This document shows positions 3,689-9,015 of a stretch of 9,015 bases of DNA, one piece after another (the first letter of the stretch is position 1; each line of letters begins with the position of its first letter). The position numbers were made by a program, and so were the translations under genes. The notes beneath the pieces are model-generated. The model saw only the letters and a list, made by a program, of their open reading frames with translations, had not been told where the DNA came from and did not search any database. Source of the stretch: Candidatus Onthoplasma faecigallinarum (lineage in GTDB: Bacteria; Bacillota; Clostridia; Christensenellales; UBA1242). The stretch spans positions 1 through 9,015 of the forward strand of contig DVMB01000040.1 of the NCBI GenBank assembly GCA_018715225.1, in the 5' to 3' direction.

Positions 3689-6385
3689 ATGGGACTATTT
3701 TCTTATTTATTTGCTTCAGACAACAAAAGAAGTTTGATTAAGATTGAAAAGATTGTAAAAAAGATTGAAGATAAAGCAGGAATGTATGCTGACATGACAG
3801 ACGCCGAATTGCAGGAACAGACACCAAAACTAAAAGAGCGTTTGGCTAACGGCGAGACGTTGAATGATATTTTGCCTGACGCTTTTGCTCTGGTTAGAGA
3901 AGCGAGCACACGTGTGTTGGGACAGAGACATTTCCATGTACAGTTGATAGGTGGTATTGTTTTACATCAGGGGCGTATTGCTGAGATGAGAACAGGTGAG
4001 GGTAAGACTCTTACTGCGACTACTGCCGTTTATTTGAACGCTTTGACAGGGAATAATGTGCATGTAATTACGGTCAACGAATATTTGGCAACATCGCAAG
4101 CGGAAATGATGGGTAAGTTGTACAAATTTTTGGGTTTGACGATCGGTGTAACTTTGTCAGGACAGTCTCCAGAAGAAAAGAAGCGTGCGTACGAATGTGA
4201 TATAACATATGGAACGAACAACGAATTCGGCTTCGACTATCTAAGAGATAATATGCAGGTTGACAAAAAATACAAGGTGCAACGTGGACACCATTTCTGC
4301 ATCGTCGACGAGGTGGACTCAATTTTGATTGATGAAGCACGTACACCATTGATTATCTCTGGAATGGGAGGTAAGACCAGTGAGATGTATGCTCAAGCAG
4401 ATATGTTCGCTAAACGCTTGAAAGATGAAGATATAGACATTGACATTAAGCGTAAACAGATAAGATTGACAGAATCGGGCGTCAGCAAAGCGGAGAGTTA
4501 TTTCAAACTTGAAAATTTGTCCGACATCAACAATCTTGAATTGAACCATCATATCAACAACGCCCTTCGTGCTAACTATATTATGAAAAAGGACATCAAC
4601 TATATAGTTAAGAATGACGAGGTCTTGATCGTCGATGAATTTACTGGCCGTATCATGCAGGGCAGAAGATACAGCGACGGATTGCATCAAGCGATTGAGG
4701 CAAAAGAGCACTTAAAAGTGAAAGAAGAGAACAAAACTCTTGCCACAATTACGCTACAGAATTATTTCAAATTATATAGCAAATTAAGTGGTATGACAGG
4801 TACTGCTAAGACGGAAGAGAGCGAATTCAACAAGATATACAATTTAGACGTTGTAACAATTCCTACAAATAAACCTGTATTGAGAATTGATGAACAAGAC
4901 ATGATTTTCTATACAGAGGATGCGAAGTACAAAGCCATTGTCGAAGAAATCAAAGAGAAACACGACAAAGGACAGCCTATTTTGGTAGGTACAGCCTCTG
5001 TAGAAAAGTCCGAGCGTATCAGTAAAGAGATCAAAAAACTGGGGATTCCGCACAATCTGTTGAATGCAAAGAACCATGAATTAGAAAGTCAAATTATAGC
5101 ACAATCTGGTAGAGTCGGTGCGGTAACGATTGCAACGAATATGGCAGGTCGTGGTACAGATATCTTGTTGGGTGGTAATCCAGAGTTTTTGGCAAAACAA
5201 AAATTGTTAAACGAAAATGTTGAGCCAGAAGTTATAGAAAAAATCACGACATACAACTCAGTCCTTAACGAAGAAGAACAAGCGGTAAAAGATAAATACG
5301 ATAAATATTTTGCAGAACTGAAGAAGATGACAGACGAAGAAAAGCAGAAAGTTATCGAATTGGGCGGATTGCATATTTTAGGTACTGAACGTCATGAGTC
5401 TAGACGTATTGACAATCAGTTGCGTGGTCGTGCAGGAAGGCAGGGGGATCCAGGCTCAAGTATATTCTTCATTTCATTGGAGGACGATTTGCCACAACGT
5501 TTTGGCGAAGATAGGATGAAAAATTGGTTTTCTATTGCGTTTAGAGGGAACGAAGATATGCCTTTGCAATCAAAGATTTTGACTCGTTTCTTTGAGACGG
5601 CACAGAAGAAAGTAGAGGCAATGAACTTCAGCATACGTAAAAACGTGTTGGAATATGATGATGTCCTGAACAAACAACGCCAAATCATATATGCGGAACG
5701 TGATAAGGTTTTGGATGGTGTAGATATCCATCCGCAGATCATAGAGATGTTGAAAGAATATGTGTATGAGTTGTGTTCAACTTACTTAGATGAGACGAAA
5801 CCTAGTTACGAGTGGGAGTTGACCTCTCTCAATAAAGCACTTGAAGACAAACTCTTAGAAAAGGGAACGAATTTAGTTACTGAAGAATTGGTGGAAGACC
5901 AAGATGTAAATTCAGTGTCACAAACCATATACGAAAAATTGCTAGAGATCTACGACAAGAAAATTGCGGATGTCAAAAAATTAGGACTAGATTTTGCTAT
6001 CGTTGAGCGTAATACACTATTAAGAGTGGTGGACAAATTCTGGACAGATCATATTGATGCAATGAATACCTTGAGAAATGAAATTGGTATTTTATCATAC
6101 GGACACAAAGATCCTATCGTTGCTTACAAGAATCAAGGGTTTGAGATGTTTGATAAGATGATTTCCGAAATTAGGGAATACACTGCATCGACTTTATTTA
6201 GAATGAAAGTAAGGGTAAATATCGTTCCAGCCACACCAAAGGGTCCTGTAGCCATGGGAAATGTAAACAAAGCTGAGGCGAATAGGGTTAGGACAAATTC
6301 ATCACATATAGGAAGAAACGATTTGTGCCCATGCGGTAGCGGAAAGAAATACAAGAATTGTTGCATGAATAAAAATAATAAATAA
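3689..6385 (+). CDS. secA: Protein translocase ATPase SecA
   Basis: This is the ATP-driven motor that pushes unfolded preproteins through SecYEG at the membrane. The product is 898 residues, a full-length SecA. In order: Walker A MRTGEGKT (100-107), Walker B VDEVDSILIDEARTP (206-220, Asp207/Glu208), the preprotein cross-linking domain from about 225, then helicase motifs VDEFTGRIMQGRRYSDGLHQ (315-334) and SGMTGTAKTE (367-376). Next come ATNMAGRGTDILLGG (482-496), GTERHESRRIDNQLRGRAGR (565-584), the helical scaffold/wing region, and a C-terminal zinc site Cys880-x-Cys882-x8-Cys891-Cys892 (CPCGSGKKYKNCC) that binds SecB or ribosomes in other species. The NBD2 insert at about 505-557 is also seen in many clostridial SecAs. 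The ATG at 3689 is chosen because AAGAGG (3677-3682) precedes it by 6 nt and the product then begins MGLFSYLF, like other SecAs. An upstream in-frame TTG (3662) has no SD. CGT arginine codons are commoner here than in the neighbours. Confidence 0.98.
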   Translation: MGLFSYLFASDNKRSLIKIEKIVKKIEDKAGMYADMTDAELQEQTPKLKERLANGETLNDILPDAFALVREASTRVLGQRHFHVQLIGGIVLHQGRIAEMRTGEGKTLTATTAVYLNALTGNNVHVITVNEYLATSQAEMMGKLYKFLGLTIGVTLSGQSPEEKKRAYECDITYGTNNEFGFDYLRDNMQVDKKYKVQRGHHFCIVDEVDSILIDEARTPLIISGMGGKTSEMYAQADMFAKRLKDEDIDIDIKRKQIRLTESGVSKAESYFKLENLSDINNLELNHHINNALRANYIMKKDINYIVKNDEVLIVDEFTGRIMQGRRYSDGLHQAIEAKEHLKVKEENKTLATITLQNYFKLYSKLSGMTGTAKTEESEFNKIYNLDVVTIPTNKPVLRIDEQDMIFYTEDAKYKAIVEEIKEKHDKGQPILVGTASVEKSERISKEIKKLGIPHNLLNAKNHELESQIIAQSGRVGAVTIATNMAGRGTDILLGGNPEFLAKQKLLNENVEPEVIEKITTYNSVLNEEEQAVKDKYDKYFAELKKMTDEEKQKVIELGGLHILGTERHESRRIDNQLRGRAGRQGDPGSSIFFISLEDDLPQRFGEDRMKNWFSIAFRGNEDMPLQSKILTRFFETAQKKVEAMNFSIRKNVLEYDDVLNKQRQIIYAERDKVLDGVDIHPQIIEMLKEYVYELCSTYLDETKPSYEWELTSLNKALEDKLLEKGTNLVTEELVEDQDVNSVSQTIYEKLLEIYDKKIADVKKLGLDFAIVERNTLLRVVDKFWTDHIDAMNTLRNEIGILSYGHKDPIVAYKNQGFEMFDKMISEIREYTASTLFRMKVRVNIVPATPKGPVAMGNVNKAEANRVRTNSSHIGRNDLCPCGSGKKYKNCCMNKNNK

Positions 6386-6395
6386 AAATAAAACA

Positions 6396-6428
6396 AAAAA
6401 AGAAGCGGAGCAAATTCGTTTCTTTTTT
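6396..6428. terminator. Intrinsic terminator between secA and walJ (probably bidirectional)
   Basis: GAAGCG (6402-6407) pairs with CGTTTC (6417-6422) with one G-U pair. Six A (6396-6401) and six T (6423-6428) flank it symmetrically, so U-runs follow on both strands. It lies 11 bp after the secA stop and 130 bp past the end of the converging hydrolase gene. The sequence between 6429 and 6557 is AT-rich with nothing else visible. Confidence 0.75.
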
Positions 6429-6557
6429 AATTTTTTAAAATTTTTTAAATTTATAATGAAATTATGCATACTTTTTTGCGTTTTTCTGTAATTTTTACAT
6501 TTTTTCTTAATTTTTCTTATTTGTATGTTGATGAATTTAATATAGCACATCAAATGA

Positions 6558-7355
6558 TTATTTATTAGTTGGAGATATTCTAAATATTGTTCCTCTATGT
6601 TCGTGATGTGCGATGTCTAGGCGAATGTTGACATTAGGTATGATATTTCTGCTCTCCAAATAGTTTGCTACAGTGGATACTGCTAAATTTGTTGTATTGC
6701 TGTGCTCGCTGATATGAGACAAAACTACCAATCTTGTTCCTGAATGAACTAGTCGCTCTATGGCTTTCGCACAATTTAGATTTGACAGGTGTCCTTTTGG
6801 TCCGTTTATCCTGCGTTTTAAAAATGGTGGGTAGTTTGGATACGACATCAACATCTCAGGATCATAGTTGGCTTCCAGATATACTAATGCACTAGACTTA
6901 ATTGCTTCAAATGTTTCATCGCTAAAATAACCTAAGTCAGTACATACAGACACTACAGCATCGCCTTCTTCAACCCTATACCCAACGCAAAATTTGCTGT
7001 CATGAGGTAGAGGAAAAGGTTGGATATGTAAATCTCCTATATAAAAATCTGTATCAAAAAAATAAAATTGTTCGGGGTCTATATGTATTTGATTTTTAAT
7101 AATTTCTGTTAAATATACGTGGGTGTAAATTTTTGTTTTGTATGTTCGGGCGAATTTCTCAATACCTTTTATGTGGTCGCTGTGTTCATGGGTGATGAGT
7201 ATGGCGTCAATGGACTCCAATGCTACTCCCAAATCGTTGAGGGCGTTAAAAATATATGATAATGGTTTTCCGTTATCAATCAAGATCTTTGTATTTTCAC
7301 TTTCTATAAAGGTGCAATTTCCACTGCTTCCACTCGCTAGATTACAAACACGCAT
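6558..7355 (-). CDS. walJ: WalJ/YycJ-family metallo-beta-lactamase-fold hydrolase
   Basis: This 265-residue cytosolic MBL-fold protein is probably a metal-dependent nuclease or phosphodiesterase; in Bacillus the relative YycJ (WalJ) is encoded with the WalRK system and has been linked to DNA repair and cell-wall coordination. Visible motifs are the N-terminal LASGSSGNC (6-14), the metal motif THEHSDH (His56, His58, Asp60, His61), His118 (LPHDS), Asp140 (CTDLGY), EANYD (161-165), GHLSN (188-192) and SHISEHSN (213-220). This matches the family along its whole length. The ATG at 7355 gives the expected MRxxxLASGSSGN start, yet has no SD; a promoter -10 ends only 6 nt before it, suggesting a leaderless mRNA. 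No walR, walK, walH or walI is in the window, so the gene is separated from its classic operon or that operon lies elsewhere. It is divergent from hflX. Confidence 0.92.
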   Translation of the reverse strand: MRVCNLASGSSGNCTFIESENTKILIDNGKPLSYIFNALNDLGVALESIDAILITHEHSDHIKGIEKFARTYKTKIYTHVYLTEIIKNQIHIDPEQFYFFDTDFYIGDLHIQPFPLPHDSKFCVGYRVEEGDAVVSVCTDLGYFSDETFEAIKSSALVYLEANYDPEMLMSYPNYPPFLKRRINGPKGHLSNLNCAKAIERLVHSGTRLVVLSHISEHSNTTNLAVSTVANYLESRNIIPNVNIRLDIAHHEHRGTIFRISPTNK

Positions 7356-7361
7356 GCTTGC

Positions 7362-7390
7362 ATTTTAGCAAATTTTTTTATATTTTGCAA
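7362..7390 (-). promoter_or_regulatory. Promoter of walJ, placed for leaderless transcription
   Basis: On the minus strand: -35 TTGCAA (7385-7390), 17 bp, extended -10 TGC-TAAAAT (TAAAAT at 7362-7367). Six bases (GCAAGC) separate the -10 from the ATG at 7355. Initiation at the usual distance would fall on the A of the start codon. No SD-like sequence lies upstream of the start. Confidence 0.55.
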
Positions 7391-7497
7391 TATTTTTATA
7401 AACATTGTATTTTTTGTTGTGTGGATATTTGATTTTGTCGTCTTTGTGTTGGATATAGGTGAATAGGTTTTGTCTTGATTTCATATTAACATTTTTC

Positions 7498-7526
7498 TTG
7501 ACATGAAATGCTTTCTTTGGTAAAAT
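7498..7526 (+). promoter_or_regulatory. Consensus promoter of the hflX leader
   Basis: TTGACA (7498-7503), 17 bp and TAAAAT (7521-7526), with TG at 7518-7519 making an extended -10. Initiation near 7533 would put hflX behind a leader of about 314 nt. The sequence upstream to walJ (7391-7497) is G/T-rich on this strand and shows no recognisable gene or site. Confidence 0.8.
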
Positions 7527-7542
7527 AAATCCGGTATGGAGG

Positions 7543-7843
7543 TGTGAGATGAGCAGTTTAGATAATCTCACAATGTAACATTTATTTTTATATTAAATAT
7601 TTTGTATGTTTTGTAAATTTAAAATAACAAAAATTGTTTAATTTTAAAAAAATAAAGAAAGTAAAACAGATAGAAATTTAAAAAATTTAAAATTTAATTA
7701 AAAAATCATAATATTTCAACAATATTTTAACAAAATTACGTTGATTTTTAGAAAAAAATAAATATTTATGCTTTTCAACTTTCTTTTAAAAATGTTTACA
7801 TTGTGAAAAAAACAAAAAATTTTGAATTAAAAGGAGAGTTGAA
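7543..7843 (+). promoter_or_regulatory. hflX leader with competing helices and a sequestered SD
   Basis: Three pairings can be seen. Helix 1:2 is TGTGAGAT (7543-7550) with ATCTCACA (7565-7572), an 8-bp perfect stem that covers the mini-ORF start codon. Helix 3:4 is 7774-7787 (TTCAACTTTCTTTT) with 7830-7843 (AAAGGAGAGTTGAA), 14 contiguous pairs including two G-U, and it buries the hflX SD at 7832-7837. Helix 2:3' is 7568-7583 (TCACAATGTAACATTT) with 7790-7806 (AAATGTTTACATTGTGA), 16 pairs with one bulge. It shares bases 7568-7572 with helix 1:2 and lies in the loop of 3:4. In addition 7654-7662 (AAAGAAAGT) can pair with 7778-7786 and so compete with the SD. No GC-rich stem plus U-run is present, so control would be translational rather than by termination. 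The base pairing is seen in the sequence; its regulatory role is inferred. Confidence 0.5.
7549..7578 (+). CDS. Nine-codon leader mini-ORF (MSSLDNLTM)
   Basis: ATG at 7549 follows GGAGG (7538-7542) by 6 nt, an ideal initiation site, and ends at TAA 7576-7578. It begins about 16 nt after the predicted transcription start. A leader-peptide role is inferred from its place in front of hflX and from its overlap with a hairpin whose 5' arm contains the start codon. No known stalling motif is evident in the peptide. Chance occurrence of such a short frame is possible, but a strong SD at correct spacing straight after a consensus promoter argues that it is translated. Confidence 0.5.
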   Translation: MSSLDNLTM

Positions 7844-7846
7844 TAT

Positions 7847-8938
7847 ATGAAAAATAATCTAATAGAAATTAAGAGAGAAAGAGCGTATTTAGTTTGCCCG
7901 TATCAAAATTCAACGGACGCAGAATACAGAGCAAAGGAATTGGAACTGTTGAGTAGGTCGGCACTTTTGGATGTCATCAAATGCAACATGTTTCAGCCAA
8001 AAGAGATAAATGCTAGGACCTATATAGGTATTGGCAAGGTCGAGGAGATTCGAGACGAAGTTCAGGATTTAGATATTGACGTTGTGATATTTGATTGTCC
8101 TTTGTCTGGGTCTCAACTTAGAAATATTTGCGAAATAATTGGAGTGAAAACTATTGACAGGACTATGCTGATTTTGGACATCTTTGCAGGGAGAGCCAAG
8201 TCCAATGAAGGTAAATTGCAAGTGCAACTCGCTCAACTAAAATATTCGCTTCCAAGGCTGGCGACATTGAGTATGAATGACAGCACATCTGGTTCAGGTG
8301 TTGGTATGCGTGGAACGGGAGAGACGAAAATTGAGTTGAACAGAAGAAAAATTCAAGAGGATATTGCGAAGTTAGAGCGAGAAGTGAAAGAAATTCAAAA
8401 ACATAGACAGACTACCAGAAAACAAAGGTTGTCTAGAATGAAGAGTGTGGCATTGGTGGGATATACAAACGCAGGTAAATCTACCTTGATGAATTGCTTT
8501 ACAAAAGCAGATACTTATGCCGATGACAGATTGTTTGCGACCCTTGATGTCTTGACTAAAAAGGTTTGGGACAAAGGGGTTGAGTATGTTTTGATTGATA
8601 CGGTCGGTTTTGTCAGCAATCTACCACACGAATTGGTATATGCCTTTTCCGCCACCTTGGAGGAGACAATTGACGCAAATGCCTTGGTGTTGGTCGTAGA
8701 TGCGAGCGACCCGCACAAGTACGAACAAATTGAAGTCGTGGAAAAAGAGCTGAAACGCTTGGATATCGATTTGAACAAAGTCATTTTAGTCTATAACAAA
8801 ATAGATAAATTGAGTGAAAACGAATTACAAAATTTAAAGAAATACACTTATGATACTTGTTTTGTGGGAGCAAAAACAGGGAAGAACATCGAGATCTTGA
8901 AAGAAAAGATTAGAGAAAAATTAGAATCATTTAGTTAG
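7847..8938 (+). CDS. hflX: GTPase HflX
   Basis: HflX is a translational GTPase that binds the 50S subunit and splits stalled 70S ribosomes under stress or antibiotic attack. The N-terminal HflX domain spans about 1-125, with IGIGKVEEI at 60-68. A linker with GMRGTGETKIELNRR (153-167) leads into a basic coiled coil to about 195. The G domain has G1 GYTNAGKST (205-213), G2 FATLD (230-234), G3 DTVGF (251-255), G4 NKID (317-320) and G5 GAKTG (341-345). At 363 residues it is shorter than the roughly 420 typical of Bacillus or E. coli HflX, because it ends soon after G5 and lacks the C-terminal extension. AGGAGA (7832-7837) precedes the ATG at 7847 by 9 nt but can be buried in a 14-bp helix. The gene is monocistronic, ending at a strong terminator. 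Closer relation to antibiotic-resistance HflX variants (HflXr) cannot be judged by eye. Confidence 0.96.
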   Translation: MKNNLIEIKRERAYLVCPYQNSTDAEYRAKELELLSRSALLDVIKCNMFQPKEINARTYIGIGKVEEIRDEVQDLDIDVVIFDCPLSGSQLRNICEIIGVKTIDRTMLILDIFAGRAKSNEGKLQVQLAQLKYSLPRLATLSMNDSTSGSGVGMRGTGETKIELNRRKIQEDIAKLEREVKEIQKHRQTTRKQRLSRMKSVALVGYTNAGKSTLMNCFTKADTYADDRLFATLDVLTKKVWDKGVEYVLIDTVGFVSNLPHELVYAFSATLEETIDANALVLVVDASDPHKYEQIEVVEKELKRLDIDLNKVILVYNKIDKLSENELQNLKKYTYDTCFVGAKTGKNIEILKEKIREKLESFS

Positions 8939-8985
8939 AGATAAGTTCATAAATAAAACAAAAATATTATATTAGATTCATATAT

Positions 8986-9015
8986 AAAAAGGTCTTTTAT
9001 CTAGAGACCTTTTTT
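8986..9015 (+). terminator. Intrinsic terminator of hflX
   Basis: AAAAAGGTCT (8986-8995) pairs with AGACC plus TTTTT (9005-9014), with a 9-nt loop, followed by T to the window end. It lies 47 bp after the hflX stop. The symmetric A/T flanks would also allow function on the other strand. Confidence 0.9.

Noticed and set aside
4319..4711. 130-codon minus-strand frame inside secA
   Set aside because: It is a shadow of the secA reading frame, with no SD or family pattern.
7365..7571. 68-codon minus-strand frame between walJ and hflX
   Set aside because: It is low-complexity, Lys/Asn/Tyr-rich from AT-rich sequence, has no SD, and lies antisense to the hflX leader and over the walJ promoter.
7579..7773. 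Transcriptional attenuator (intrinsic terminator) in the hflX leader
   Set aside because: Only A/T-only inverted repeats such as TTTAAAAT/ATTTTAAA are present; none has a GC-containing stem followed by a U-run.

Overview
The window is AT-rich DNA with Bacillota-type signals: strong Shine-Dalgarno (SD) sites, TTGACA/TATAAT promoters, intrinsic terminators with U-runs, and tRNA genes with an encoded CCA. Rubrerythrin points to an anaerobe or microaerophile. SecA and HflX look Clostridia-like, so an uncultured low-GC Clostridia-type bacterium is my best guess. I cannot name a genus from sequence alone.

Left end (1-1430): the last 104 codons of a tyrosine recombinase, then a TIM-barrel sugar isomerase/epimerase-like gene with its own promoter and terminator. 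A decamer (TGTTGCAAAT) occurs twice in tandem and once inverted between this gene and a tRNA gene, which suggests the edge of an integrated element.

Middle left (1405-2261, minus strand): one apparent stable-RNA transcription unit, from a TTGACA-17-TATCAT promoter to an intrinsic terminator. It holds intact tRNA-Ala(TGC), two diverged tandem repeats that each fold into a four-stem cloverleaf-like shape, two degenerate copies of the tRNA-Ala 3' end, a chimeric pseudo-tRNA, a truncated tRNA-Ile copy identical to the real gene over 43 bp, and intact tRNA-Ile(GAT).

Middle (2262-6428): rubrerythrin (+) converges on a small three-helix membrane protein (-) at a shared terminator. The membrane protein gene is divergent from secA (+), the preprotein translocase ATPase. 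secA in turn converges on the next minus-strand gene at a U-run hairpin.

Right (6558-9015): a WalJ/YycJ-type metallo-beta-lactamase-fold hydrolase (-), probably made from a leaderless mRNA, is divergent from the ribosome-associated GTPase hflX (+). The 491-bp gap holds a consensus promoter, an SD-led nine-codon mini-ORF, and a set of mutually exclusive pairings that ends in a helix covering the hflX SD. The layout resembles erm-type translational attenuation. This leader and the tRNA-like array are the two things here I cannot match to anything described.
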